The notes: generated by a model from the sequence alone, not told the origin. 64,000 nucleotides of DNA from Streptomyces caniferus (GCF_009811555.1 NZ_BLIN01000002.1:744001-808000); one strand, 5' to 3'; counted from the first letter of the stretch, positions 44,834-53,845 are shown. A program made the numbers and translations.

Positions 44834-45239
44834 GACGGTTACCTCCGGGCTCGCCCGCGCCGCGCCGCGCGACGCCTGGGGCCTGACCGGCGCACCACGT
44901 TCGGCCGACTTTGGGGCTCATCACATCTATGGCACCCCTACTGAAGGCGACCCCGTGCGGACCGGCCGCCCGACACGTCGGCCGGGGCACCAAGCCCACC
45001 CGCCCGGCCCAACAACCGGCCTGTTGAACGGCCGGAAACGGGGCGCGCGGGGGTGCGGAGCGCCCCGCGCACGAGGCGGTTCCCGTATCCGCGTTCGACC
45101 TCCGCCGAGGCGCATGGTTGCCGAAACGCACCGGTTCGAGTCGTAATCGCGCTCGCCCCCTTCCCAACGCCTACTGTGACGCGCGACACTCTCGGGCGCA
45201 TGAGATCGCCCACCACACCTTCAAAAGTGAGGGCACGTT
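44834..45239. promoter_or_regulatory. Divergent intergenic region between lpqW-like gene and the sdh operon
   Basis: No gene is seen in 406 bases. A small inverted repeat CCGGCC/GGCCGG is at 45016-45035. TACTGT at 45172-45177 could be a -10 for the plus-strand operon. The GGTTCGAGTC string near 45132 resembles a tRNA T-loop but lacks any tRNA around it. Confidence 0.35.
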
Positions 45240-45539
45240 ATGTCCCTTCAGGACGAATTGACGGCGGTTGAACGCAGCCTGGACGGCCTGACCCGGTCGG
45301 TGGGACGGCTGGAGGCGCAGCTCGACGCCTGCCTGGACATCCGCCGGCTGCGCAGCGACACGGATCATCTGCGCGAGAGCCTGACCCTGCTGAAGCAGAG
45401 TGTGGCGGCCGGTCCGGCCCGCCGTCCGGGTGCCGTCGTCGAGGAGATGGTGACGATCTCCGACGCCCCCTACAACGCCGCGCTGTGGACCGACGCCGAG
45501 GACGAGGGACTCGGCTCCAGGAACGGCCACGCGCCCTGA
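45240..45539 (+). CDS. Small coiled-coil protein heading the sdh cluster
   Basis: 99 residues. Heptad-like helices fill residues 1-60 (DELTAVERSLDGLTRSVGRLEAQL; DTDHLRESLTLLKQSV), followed by a polar tail. No signal, membrane helix or metal site. The ATG at 45240 lies after GTGAGGGCA, a modest ribosome site. It precedes sdhC by 104 bases on the same strand. In mycobacteria a protein of nearly the same length (Rv0250c) precedes the Sdh1 genes Rv0249c-Rv0247c, so it is likely an accessory or regulatory part of this dehydrogenase; that is inference. Confidence 0.78.
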   Translation: MSLQDELTAVERSLDGLTRSVGRLEAQLDACLDIRRLRSDTDHLRESLTLLKQSVAAGPARRPGAVVEEMVTISDAPYNAALWTDAEDEGLGSRNGHAP

Positions 45540-45643
45540 CGACGTAACAAGAGTCCTGCCCCCGCCCCTCATCCCTCCCGCCCCGCCCCGGCGGTGCCCT
45601 CGCCGCCCCCGCCCCGACGGAGCGCCCTTCACGGAGACCGACG

Positions 45644-46471
45644 TTGGCCACTGGCACCGAACCTTCCCCACCAGCGCCCGCGAACGGTGTGCACACCGCC
45701 TCGCGCGCCGCCATCCCCGCCCGTCATCTGCGCACCGACCGCTGGTGGCTGGCGCCGGCCGGCACCGCCGCCGGACTGTTCGCGTTCATCGTCTACTCGA
45801 CCTGGCGGGCGTTCGCGAACGCCGACTACTACCACGCGCCCTATGTCTCGCCGTTCTACTCGCCCTGCCTGGCGGAGAACTGCCGCACCATGCGCGGCGG
45901 CCCCAACTGGGAGCTCTTCGGCAGCTGGTGGGGCCTGTCCCCCGCGCTGCTCATCCTGATCTTCCCGCTGGGCTTCCGGCTGACCTGCTACTACTACCGC
46001 AAGGCCTACTACCGCGGCTTCTGGGCCTCGCCGCCGGCCTGCGCGGTCGCCGAACCGCACAAGAAGTACACCGGCGAGACCCGCTTCCCGCTGATCCTGC
46101 AGAACATCCACCGCTACTTCTTCTACTTCGCGGTGCTGGTCGCGGGCGTGCTGACCTACGACACGGCGCTGACCTTCCGCGACGAGCACTACGCCTGGGG
46201 CCATATGGGCCTGGGCACCCTGGTCTTCCTCGCCAACATCGTGCTGATCTGGGCCTACACCCTGTCCTGCCACTCCTGCCGGCACATCGTCGGCGGCCGG
46301 CTGCGGCACTTCTCCAAGCACCCGGTGCGCTACCGGCTGTGGGGCTGGGTCGGCAAGCTCAACGAGCGGCACATGCTGCTCGCCTGGTCCTCGCTGATCA
46401 GCGTGGCCGTCGCGGACTTCTATGTCTTCCTGCTGGCCAGCGGGGCCATCGTGGACCCGCGCTTCTTCTAG
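45644..46471 (+). CDS. sdhC: Succinate dehydrogenase membrane anchor subunit (Sdh1 type)
   Basis: 275 residues from TTG 45644 with GGAG seven bases upstream. Five hydrophobic segments; several His (HAPYV, PHKKYTG, NIHRYFF, HMGLG, CHSCRH, KHPVRY) offer ligands for heme b. A Cys pair in the first periplasmic loop (PCLAENC) and CHSC near helix 4 are noticeable. A single large anchor instead of separate SdhC and SdhD is the arrangement of mycobacterial Sdh1. It should pass electrons from the Fe-S subunit to menaquinone. Confidence 0.88.
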   Translation: MATGTEPSPPAPANGVHTASRAAIPARHLRTDRWWLAPAGTAAGLFAFIVYSTWRAFANADYYHAPYVSPFYSPCLAENCRTMRGGPNWELFGSWWGLSPALLILIFPLGFRLTCYYYRKAYYRGFWASPPACAVAEPHKKYTGETRFPLILQNIHRYFFYFAVLVAGVLTYDTALTFRDEHYAWGHMGLGTLVFLANIVLIWAYTLSCHSCRHIVGGRLRHFSKHPVRYRLWGWVGKLNERHMLLAWSSLISVAVADFYVFLLASGAIVDPRFF

Positions 46472-46506
46472 ACGACAGCATCTCCTAAGGAAAGGTGTGC
46501 CCTCTG

Positions 46507-48450
46507 ATGGCGCATGTGGACCGGCAGGCATGGGACGTGGTCGTGGTGGGCGCCGGCGGCGCCGGACTGCGTGCCGCCATCGAGGCCCGCGAGGCCGGCA
46601 TGCGGACGGCCGTGATCTGCAAGTCCCTGTTCGGCAAGGCGCATACGGTGATGGCCGAGGGCGGCATCGCCGCCAGCATGGGCAACGCCAACGAACACGA
46701 CAACTGGCAGGTCCACTTCCGCGACACCATGCGCGGCGGGAAGTTCCTCAACCAGTGGCGGATGGCCGAGCTGCACGCCCGCGAGGCCCCCGACCGGGTG
46801 TGGGAGCTGGAGACCTGGGGCGCGCTCTTCGACCGCACCGCGGACGGCCGGATCTCCCAGCGCAACTTCGGCGGCCATGAGTATCCGCGCCTCGCGCACG
46901 TCGGCGACCGTACGGGCCTGGAGCTGATCCGCACCCTCCAGCAGAAGATCGTCTCGCTGCAGCAGGAGGACGAGCGGGAGTTCGGCGCGTACGACGCCCG
47001 GCTGAAGGTCTTCCAGGAGTGCACGGTCACCCGGGTGCTCAAGACGGAGGGACGCGTCTGCGGCACGTTCTGCTACGAACGGGAGTCCGGCCGCTTCTTC
47101 GTGCTGGAGGCCCCGGCGGTGGTGCTGGCCACCGGCGGCATCGGCAAGTCCTTCAAGGTGACCTCGAACTCCTGGGAGTACACCGGCGACGGGCACGCGC
47201 TGGCGCTGCTGGCCGGGGCGCCGCTGATCAACATGGAGTTCGTGCAGTTCCACCCCACCGGCATGGTCTGGCCGCCGTCGGTGAAGGGCATCCTCGTGAC
47301 CGAGTCCGTCCGCGGGGACGGCGGGGTGCTGCGCAACAGCGAGGGCAAGCGCTTCATGTTCGACTACATCCCGGACGTCTTCAAGGAGAAGTACGCCCAG
47401 ACCGAGGACGAGGGCGACCGCTGGTACGAGGATCCGGACAACAACCGCCGCCCGCCCGAACTCCTGCCCCGCGACGAGGTCGCCCGCGCCATCAACGCCG
47501 AGGTCAAGGCGGGCCGCGGCTCCCCGCACGGCGGCGTCTATCTGGACGTCTCCACCCGGATGCCGGCCGAGGTGATCAAACGCCGGCTGCCGTCGATGCA
47601 CCACCAGTTCAAGGAACTGGCGGATGTGGACATCACCGCCGAGCCGATGGAGGTCGGCCCGACCTGTCACTACGTGATGGGCGGGGTGGACGTGGAACCG
47701 GACACCGCGGCGGCGAACGGCGTACCGGGGCTGTTCGCGGCCGGCGAGGTGGCCGGCGGGATGCACGGCTCCAACCGGCTCGGCGGCAACTCCCTGTCCG
47801 ACCTGCTGGTCTTCGGCCGCCGGGCGGGGCTGCACGCGGCCGAGTACGCCGCGTCGCTGGCCGAGCGCCCGGCCGTCGACCCGCTGCAGATCGACGCGGC
47901 GGAGGCGGAGGCGCTGCGCCCCTTCAGCGCCGAGCTCGTCGAGGAGGACACCGGCCGCGAGCCGGGCCCGGCGGAGAATCCGTACACCCTGCACCAAGAG
48001 CTCCAGCAGGCGATGAACGACCTGGTCGGCATCATCCGCAAGGAAAGCGAGATGTTCGAGGCCCTGAAACGGCTGGCCGATCTGCGGGTACGGGCCCGGC
48101 GGGCCGGCGTCGAGGGGCACCGGCAGTACAACCCCGGCTGGCATCTGGCCATCGACCTGCGGAACATGCTGCTGGTCAGCGAGTGTGTGGCGCGGGCGGC
48201 GCTGGAACGCGAGGAGAGCCGGGGCGGGCACACCCGCGACGACCACCCGGCGATGGACCGCACCTGGCGCAACATCAATCTGGTCTGCGAACTCGCCGAC
48301 CCGCAGGGCGATGCGCGGGCCGCCGACGCGGCGCTGGGCCAGATCCGCCTCTCCCGCCGCGAGACCCCGCCGATCCGCCGCGACCTCCTGGAGCTGTTCG
48401 AGAAGGACGAGCTGGCGAAGTATCTGACCGACGAGGAGCTGAGCCGGTGA
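46507..48450 (+). CDS. sdhA: Succinate dehydrogenase/fumarate reductase flavoprotein subunit
   Basis: 647 residues. FAD-binding GAGGAGLRAAIEA at the N-terminus; the flavin-attaching His is in KAHTVMAEGGIAA. Active-site motifs QFHPTG, ESVRGDGG and HGSNRLGGNSLSDLLVFGR follow. ATG 46507 was chosen because the conserved part begins at once after it and AGGAAAGG lies 11 bases upstream; an in-frame GTG at 46495 would add four residues. Middle gene of sdhC-sdhA-sdhB; its stop overlaps the sdhB start (GTGA). Confidence 0.96.
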   Translation: MAHVDRQAWDVVVVGAGGAGLRAAIEAREAGMRTAVICKSLFGKAHTVMAEGGIAASMGNANEHDNWQVHFRDTMRGGKFLNQWRMAELHAREAPDRVWELETWGALFDRTADGRISQRNFGGHEYPRLAHVGDRTGLELIRTLQQKIVSLQQEDEREFGAYDARLKVFQECTVTRVLKTEGRVCGTFCYERESGRFFVLEAPAVVLATGGIGKSFKVTSNSWEYTGDGHALALLAGAPLINMEFVQFHPTGMVWPPSVKGILVTESVRGDGGVLRNSEGKRFMFDYIPDVFKEKYAQTEDEGDRWYEDPDNNRRPPELLPRDEVARAINAEVKAGRGSPHGGVYLDVSTRMPAEVIKRRLPSMHHQFKELADVDITAEPMEVGPTCHYVMGGVDVEPDTAAANGVPGLFAAGEVAGGMHGSNRLGGNSLSDLLVFGRRAGLHAAEYAASLAERPAVDPLQIDAAEAEALRPFSAELVEEDTGREPGPAENPYTLHQELQQAMNDLVGIIRKESEMFEALKRLADLRVRARRAGVEGHRQYNPGWHLAIDLRNMLLVSECVARAALEREESRGGHTRDDHPAMDRTWRNINLVCELADPQGDARAADAALGQIRLSRRETPPIRRDLLELFEKDELAKYLTDEELSR

Positions 48451-49244
48451 GCGTGTCGCAGGAAGAGCAGCAGTCCGGCGCCTACCAGGCGCACTTCAGG
48501 GTGTGGCGGGGCGACACGGACGCCGGGGACCTGGAGGACTTCAAGGTCGAGGTGCACGAGGGCGAGGTGGTGCTGGACATCGTCCACCGTCTGCAGGCGA
48601 CCCAGGCCCCCGATCTCGCCGTGCGCTGGAACTGCAAGGCCGGCAAGTGCGGTTCGTGCAGCGCGGAGATCAACGGGCGGCCGCGGCTGATGTGCATGAC
48701 CCGGATGTCGGTCTTCGACCGCGCGGAGACCATCACCATCACGCCCATGCGGGCCTTCCCGGTCATCCGCGACCTGGTCACCGATGTGTCCTTCAACTAC
48801 ACCAAGGCCCGCGAGATCCCGGCGTTCGTACCGCCCCCGGAGCTGGGCCCCGGTGAGTACCGGATGCAGCAGGAGGACGTGGGCCGGTCGCAGGAGTTCC
48901 GTAAGTGCATCGAGTGCTTCCTGTGCCAGGACACCTGTCATGTCGTCCGGGATCACGAGGAGAACAAGGAGGCCTTCGCCGGTCCGCGCTTCCTGATGCG
49001 GATCGCCGAGCTCGACATGCATCCGCTGGACGCGGCCCCGGAGTCCGGCATCGACCGCAAGCGCACCGCGCAGGACGACCACGGGCTGGGCTACTGCAAC
49101 ATCACCAAATGCTGCACCGAGGTCTGCCCCGAGCACATCAAGATCACCGACAATGCGCTGATCCCGCTGAAGGAGCGCGCGGCGGACCGTAAGTACGACC
49201 CGCTGGTGTGGCTCGGGAACAAGATCCGGCGCCGGAGCGAATAG
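48447..49244 (+). CDS. sdhB: Succinate dehydrogenase iron-sulfur subunit
   Basis: 265 residues from GTG 48447, ribosome site GAGGAG. 2Fe-2S ligands in CKAGKCGSC...C, then CIECFLCQDTC and CNITKCCTEVCP for the 4Fe-4S and 3Fe-4S clusters. The C-terminus is basic (GNKIRRRSE). Coupled to sdhA by a four-base overlap and followed after nine bases by a strong terminator. Confidence 0.96.
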   Translation: MSVSQEEQQSGAYQAHFRVWRGDTDAGDLEDFKVEVHEGEVVLDIVHRLQATQAPDLAVRWNCKAGKCGSCSAEINGRPRLMCMTRMSVFDRAETITITPMRAFPVIRDLVTDVSFNYTKAREIPAFVPPPELGPGEYRMQQEDVGRSQEFRKCIECFLCQDTCHVVRDHEENKEAFAGPRFLMRIAELDMHPLDAAPESGIDRKRTAQDDHGLGYCNITKCCTEVCPEHIKITDNALIPLKERAADRKYDPLVWLGNKIRRRSE

Positions 49245-49252
49245 GCGGACGC

Positions 49253-49288
49253 GGGAGGGGCCCGGGGCGCGCGCCCCGGGCCCCTCCC
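49253..49288. terminator. Bidirectional terminator after sdhB
   Basis: A perfect 16-bp stem (49253-49268 with 49273-49288) with the loop GCGC lies between the convergent sdhB and PAS/SpoIIE genes. Confidence 0.93.
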
Positions 49289-49294
49289 CTGTCC

Positions 49295-51970
49295 TCAGAA
49301 CAGGCTCAGCAGCGCTTCCGCCGGATCCATCGCCACCGACTCCCCGTCCGGCAGCGCGAGTTCGAACCACACGGTCTTGCCGCGCGGGGTGCGGCGGCTG
49401 CCCCAGCCCTGGCTCAGCAGGCCGACCAGCTGCAGGCCGCGGCCGCCCTCGTCGGTGTCCCGGGCCCGGCGGCGGCGCGGCTGGGCGAGATCGGCGTCCC
49501 AGACCTCGCAGACCAGGGTGCGGTCCAGGAGCAGCCGCAGCCGGATCTCGCCGTGGCCGTGCCGCAGCGCATTGGTCACCAGCTCGCTGACCAGCAGCTC
49601 CGTGGTGTCGACCAGCTCCTGCAGGCCCCAGTCCGTCAGCTGGTCACGGGCGAGTTCGCGGGCGCGGGCCACCGAGCGGGCCTCCGGCGCCAGGCTCCAG
49701 TCGCCCACCGCGTCCTTGGGCAGCCCGTGCACCCGCGCCATCAGCAGCGCGATGTCGTCCTCGCCGTGCGAGGTGTCCATCGCGCTGAGCACCTGGTCGC
49801 AGGCATCCTCCAGCGGGCGGTCGGCGTGCGAGAGGGCGGTCCGGAACGCCTGCAGTCCCTCCTCCAGCGGATGGTGGCGGGACTCCACCAGACCGTCGGT
49901 GTAGAGCGCCAGCAGCGCACCGTCCGGCAGCTCGACCTCGATCTCCTCGAAGGGCTCACCGCCGACGCCGAGCGGCATCCCCGGCGGTACGTCGAGCAGC
50001 AGCGCGTCCTCGCCGTCCTCGACCAGCACCGGCGGCAGGTGCCCGGCATTGGCGAACGTACAGCGCCGGGTGACCGGGTCGTAGACGGCGTAGACGCAGG
50101 TGGCGAGGTAGACCTCGGAGAGATCGGCGGTACGGGCGGAGCGCCGCGGCTCCCCGGCGCCCTCGGCGGATCCGGACCGGCTGCGGGCGGAGCGCGCCGA
50201 GGACGACCTGCTCTCGCCGTCACCGCCGAGCCCGCGGGCGATCTCGTCCAGTGCCGAGAGCACCTCGGCCGGCTCCAGGTCCAGCAGCGCCAAGGTCCGT
50301 ACGGCGGTGCGCAGTTCCCCCATGGCCACGGCGGCGCGCAGCCCGCGTCCCATGACATCGCCCACGACCAGCGCCGTACGGTGGCCCGGGAGTTCGATGA
50401 CGTCGAACCAGTCGCCGCCGACCTCGGTGGCGGTGGTGCCGGGCAGGTAGCGGCAGGCGATGTCCAGACCGGCGGCCTCGGGGTCGCCGGGCGGCAGCAG
50501 GCTGCGCTGCAATATCAGGGCGCGCTCGTGCTCGCGCCGGTAGAGGCGGGCGTTGTCGATGCAGACCGCGGCGCGCGCGGCCAGTTCGACGGCGAGCGCG
50601 GTGTCGCGCTCCCCGAAGGGCTCGCTGCCCTTCGCACGGGAGAACTGCACCAGTCCGACGACGGTGTCCCTGGCGACCATCGGGACGGCGAGGGTGGACT
50701 GCACGACCGCGCCCAGCTCCGGCCCCTCGTCGCTCTCCCGGCCCGGGATGATCTGTGCGTGGGCGGTCCGCAGGGCGCCCGCGCAGGGGGAGTTGAAGGG
50801 GTAGCGGTGGACGGCGCCGACCGCGACCGGGCCGGGGGCGTCGCCCGGGGCGGTGGGGAGCGGGGCGTCCGAGACGGCGCTGGCGAAGGCGACCCGGCGC
50901 AGCTCGGCGCTGCCGTCGCTCATGCCGGGCGGGGCCTCGTCGCCCGCCAGCAGGCCCTGGTAGAGGTCCACCGAGGCCAGATCGCAGAACTGCGGGACGG
51001 CGACGTCCAGGAGGGTGCGGGCGGTGGTCTCCAGATCGAGGGAGTTGCCTATCCGGGCACCGGCCTCGTTGAGCAGGGCGAGGTTGCGGCGGGCACTGGC
51101 GGCCTCGCGCTCCGCCCGGCGGCGGCCGGTCACATCCGCGGCCAGCGCCGCGACGCCGATCGGGCGGCCGCTGGCGCCGTGCAGCCGGTAGAGCGACACC
51201 GACCAGCGGCGGCGGTCCTCCTCGCCGGGCGCCATCCCGAGCAGTTGCATCTCGGTGACCGGCTCACCGGTCTCCAGGACGCGGCGCAGCGCGACGGTCA
51301 TCCGCTCGGCCTCGGAGCGCGGCAGGAAGTCGTGCGGGCCACAGCCGCGGTACTTGCTGGCCGGGCCGCCGAAGACCGTGGCGAACCGTTCGTTGACCCG
51401 CAGCAGCTTCAGGTCCGTGCCGAACAGGGTGAAGCCCATGGGAGATTGACCGAAAACGGCCTGCGAGGCCGCGAGGTCGGTCTCGATGCCGCGCAGCGCA
51501 CGGACATCGACGACGAGGCAGACCGCGGCCCGCTCACCGTTCTCGTCGCGCGAGGGCATCACATAGATCTCGGCGAGCCCGTCGGCGTCCGAGCCCTCTT
51601 CCCTGCGGTAGGGCACCAGGCCGGTCCACTCCCGGCCGTCGAGTATCTCGGACACCTTGCGGCGCCCGGTCGCCCGCAACTCACGGGGGACGAAAGCCTC
51701 CACGGGGTCCTTGCCCAGGGCGTAGCGCGCGGGAATGCCGAGCATGTGCTCCGCCCGCTCGCTCCACTGGTCGATCCGCCCGTCGGGGCCCAGCGAGAAG
51801 GAGGCCACGCGAATGTAGTCATAGATCGATCCGGGCCGGCTGCTCTGCCACACGGGCGGCCCTTGCAGCTCGCGCGCGTGCGGGCGGCCACCTGGATCAC
51901 CGGAGCCGTCCGCACCACCCCGACCATCGGCCTGTGCGGGTTCTGCCCCGCCAGATGACATCTCGCTCAC
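49295..51970 (-). CDS. PAS-PAS-GAF-SpoIIE phosphatase-HATPase fusion regulator
   Basis: 891 residues, cytoplasmic. Order: PAS (~50-155), PAS (~165-285), GAF (~300-470), SpoIIE/PP2C phosphatase (~490-720; VGGDWFD, VGDVMGRG, YTDGLVES, EDDIALL), RsbW-like ATPase (~760-880; ELVTNALRHG N-box, DEGGRGLQLV G-box). It combines the kinase and phosphatase activities that normally oppose each other on STAS anti-anti-sigma factors. The start is GTG 51970, three codons before an ATG. A ~30-residue Ser/Arg/Gly-rich linker sits in the phosphatase domain. A second stand-alone ATPase of the same type lies upstream. Partner sigma factor unknown. Confidence 0.9.
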   Translation of the reverse strand: MSEMSSGGAEPAQADGRGGADGSGDPGGRPHARELQGPPVWQSSRPGSIYDYIRVASFSLGPDGRIDQWSERAEHMLGIPARYALGKDPVEAFVPRELRATGRRKVSEILDGREWTGLVPYRREEGSDADGLAEIYVMPSRDENGERAAVCLVVDVRALRGIETDLAASQAVFGQSPMGFTLFGTDLKLLRVNERFATVFGGPASKYRGCGPHDFLPRSEAERMTVALRRVLETGEPVTEMQLLGMAPGEEDRRRWSVSLYRLHGASGRPIGVAALAADVTGRRRAEREAASARRNLALLNEAGARIGNSLDLETTARTLLDVAVPQFCDLASVDLYQGLLAGDEAPPGMSDGSAELRRVAFASAVSDAPLPTAPGDAPGPVAVGAVHRYPFNSPCAGALRTAHAQIIPGRESDEGPELGAVVQSTLAVPMVARDTVVGLVQFSRAKGSEPFGERDTALAVELAARAAVCIDNARLYRREHERALILQRSLLPPGDPEAAGLDIACRYLPGTTATEVGGDWFDVIELPGHRTALVVGDVMGRGLRAAVAMGELRTAVRTLALLDLEPAEVLSALDEIARGLGGDGESRSSSARSARSRSGSAEGAGEPRRSARTADLSEVYLATCVYAVYDPVTRRCTFANAGHLPPVLVEDGEDALLLDVPPGMPLGVGGEPFEEIEVELPDGALLALYTDGLVESRHHPLEEGLQAFRTALSHADRPLEDACDQVLSAMDTSHGEDDIALLMARVHGLPKDAVGDWSLAPEARSVARARELARDQLTDWGLQELVDTTELLVSELVTNALRHGHGEIRLRLLLDRTLVCEVWDADLAQPRRRRARDTDEGGRGLQLVGLLSQGWGSRRTPRGKTVWFELALPDGESVAMDPAEALLSLF

Positions 51971-52131
51971 GAGCCCCGTCCCCTCCAGCTCATCGTGCCC
52001 GGACCGGACCCGCCTGAGTATCCAGCACCTCGGCTATCCGGAACACGGTCTTCACGATCACAGCACAGTCTCGATCGCAGCCCATCTACAGAATGTCGAT
52101 GAATTGGCAACGATCAGGACCCACCTGTCTC

Positions 52132-52665
52132 CTAACCAGCCACCGACAGCTCGAACCACACTGTCTTGCCACTCTTTCCGCGACGAGTCCCCCAGCGTCG
52201 CGAACTGCATGCGACCAGTTGCAATCCACGGCCTCCCTCGTCGTCGGGAGCGGCGTCGCGCTCCTGCGGCGGGTCGGGCAGCGGATCGGAGACCTCGACG
52301 AGGAGCCCGTCGGTGTTCAGGAGCACCATACGGACACCGATCGGCCCGCTGGCGTGACGCAGGGAATTGGTGACGAGCTCGCTCACGAGTAGTACGGCCA
52401 TATCGGCGGCGCCGTTCAGCCCCCAGTCGTCCAGCACCCGCCGGACCGCCGTACGGGCCGTGCGCACCGCCCCGGGGTCTGCCGGAAAGCTCCACTCGGC
52501 AGTGGGTGAGCCGGAGGCCCTGCCGCGCCTGCGGACGTTCCCGGAGCCCGGCTCCGGGACCCCTGCCGCTGCGCTGTCGCTCACGCCGATCACATCCCAG
52601 CCCGATGGCATCCCCGTCGTCTTGTCTGCGCCGAAGGGGTCATTCAGGACATACCCGATATCCAA
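52132..52665 (-). CDS. RsbW-like HATPase (anti-sigma kinase family)
   Basis: Up to 177 residues; HATPase_c_2 fold with the N-box ELVTNSLRHA and the G-box DDEGGRGLQLVAC. It ends in WFELSVAG, almost the same ending as the ATPase domain of the neighbouring 891-residue protein (WFELALPDG), suggesting duplication. Start uncertain: TTG 52665 (chosen) has no spaced ribosome site; ATG 52611 is also possible. The first ~60 residues look disordered. Streptomyces has dozens of such proteins; most have no assigned sigma partner. Confidence 0.85.
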   Translation of the reverse strand: MDIGYVLNDPFGADKTTGMPSGWDVIGVSDSAAAGVPEPGSGNVRRRGRASGSPTAEWSFPADPGAVRTARTAVRRVLDDWGLNGAADMAVLLVSELVTNSLRHASGPIGVRMVLLNTDGLLVEVSDPLPDPPQERDAAPDDEGGRGLQLVACSSRRWGTRRGKSGKTVWFELSVAG

Positions 52666-53003
52666 CCCTCAGTACCGCCCGCAGCGGTGCACTGTGGCAC
52701 AAATGAAACATATCGACGCGCGCGGGCGGGGAAGCGGCGGCCGGAGGGCGGGCCGGTGCGCCGAAGGGGGCGGGCGGGTGCGCCGCGGGCGGGAAGGTGC
52801 GCCGACAGCGGCCGCCACCGGCGGGCAGACGCTCCACAGGCGGCCGTACAGGCGGGGGTGGGGCTTCGCGCGGCCCTCGGGGCGCGCGGGTCGGCGCGGG
52901 GCCGCGTGCGGGGCGCGTACGGGCCGTATCGCGGCGCTCGGGCAGGCCGCGTACGCCCGCCGGGGACGCCTAGGGCCGTGCGCGGGCCGTACTTAGGGCC
53001 GCA
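52666..53003. other. Intergenic region with short TAGGGCCG repeats
   Basis: No gene is seen in 338 bases of purine-rich plus strand. TAGGGCCGTGC (52971), TAGGGCCGCAC (52994) and TAGGGCCGTAC (53005) are near-identical short repeats at the 3' edge of the Nudix gene. Confidence 0.5.
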
Positions 53004-53426
53004 CTAGGGCCGTACGCCCGGCGCCCCGGCGGTCCCCGCCAGTCGGCGCATCGCCTCGGCCACCGCCGGGCGGTCCTGGTCCAGCCAGTCGACCTGGGAC
53101 TCCTCGCCGGGCAGCAGCCAGCGCAGTTCGTCATGGTCCTGCAGCGGGCGCGGCGCCCCGGACACCAGCCGGGCGGTCCACACCTGCAGGACATAGCCGG
53201 GCCGCAGCACCCACTCCCCCGGGATCCGCTCCTGGGCAGCCGCCTCGACACCCAGCTCCTCGCGCAGCTCCCGCTCCAGCGCCTGCTCGGGTGTCTCGTC
53301 GTCCTCCACCTTGCCGCCGGGCAGCTCCCAGCGGCCGGCCAGGGCGGGCGGTGCACTGCGCCGGGCGGCCAGCAGCCGCCCGCGCTCACACACCGCTCCG
53401 CCCACCACTACGCGCACGGTCGTCAT
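53004..53426 (-). CDS. Nudix (MutT-like) hydrolase
   Basis: 140 residues. The complete Nudix box is at residues 38-60: G38, E44, then REL...REELGV with E53, E56 and E57 as metal ligands. The segment RRSAPPALAGRWELPGGK resembles (d)CTP or 8-oxo-dGTP pyrophosphohydrolases of the MutT group. TAGGCT ends seven bases before the ATG at 53426 and there is no ribosome site, so it is probably leaderless. Confidence 0.93.
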   Translation of the reverse strand: MTTVRVVVGGAVCERGRLLAARRSAPPALAGRWELPGGKVEDDETPEQALERELREELGVEAAAQERIPGEWVLRPGYVLQVWTARLVSGAPRPLQDHDELRWLLPGEESQVDWLDQDRPAVAEAMRRLAGTAGAPGVRP

Positions 53427-53477
53427 GCGCGGCAGCCTACGTCCCCCGCCCTCGTCCCGCTCCCCGCTCGCCGTCCC

Positions 53478-53657
53478 TCAGGTCACCGCCCGGTCGGCCT
53501 TCTCGACCACATAAAGCTGCTGGTGGCCGCGCGTTCCGAGCCGGTCGGCCACCCGCTCCGCCTCCGCCCGGGTGGCATAGCGGCCCACGCGATACCGGTT
53601 GCCACCTTCGTCCTGGCGGATGACGAGCCAGGGGAGCACGGCTCCACCCTCGATCAT
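53478..53657 (-). CDS. 59-residue SPOR-domain-like protein
   Basis: A single compact domain starting MIEGGAVLPWLVIRQDEGGN, with the pattern YRVGRYATRAEAERVADRL and GHQQLYVVEK. This is the beta-alpha-beta layout of SPOR peptidoglycan-binding domains at minimum size. ATG 53657 has the strong ribosome site GGAGGGG. No signal peptide, so unlike classical SPOR proteins it appears cytoplasmic, and binding of peptidoglycan is doubtful. Short proteins of this kind are common and conserved in Streptomyces. It stands alone between the Nudix and APC permease genes. Confidence 0.85.
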   Translation of the reverse strand: MIEGGAVLPWLVIRQDEGGNRYRVGRYATRAEAERVADRLGTRGHQQLYVVEKADRAVT

Positions 53658-53792
53658 TGCGCCCCTCCGTCCGCCGCGTAGCGCGCCGTCGCACGCCCCT
53701 GGTCTGCTGATGCCGAAATCGCAATCCGCATATGCCCGACCCTACGCCCGACCTTTACTCACCGGATATGGATTTTCACAAAGAGGTACCGA

Positions 53793-53845
53793 ACCGGCCA
53801 CCCGCGGGCCTCCGGCGTACCGGAAGCGGCCTGCGAGTGGCCGGT
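53793..53845 (-). terminator. Complex hairpin after the APC permease gene
   Basis: The outer arms ACCGGCCAC (53793-53801) and GTGGCCGGT (53837-53845) pair perfectly; inside, TCCGG and CCGGA (53811-53815, 53820-53824) pair around CGTA. It lies 46 bases beyond the permease stop. Confidence 0.7.

Noticed and set aside
45125..45150. GGTTCGAGTC string resembling a tRNA T-loop
   Set aside because: No complementary T-stem, anticodon arm or acceptor stem can be formed around it.
49208..51958. 916-codon plus-strand open frame across the PAS/SpoIIE gene
   Set aside because: Antisense shadow with repetitive Gly/Val/Leu/Arg content; the minus-strand protein has all expected domain motifs.
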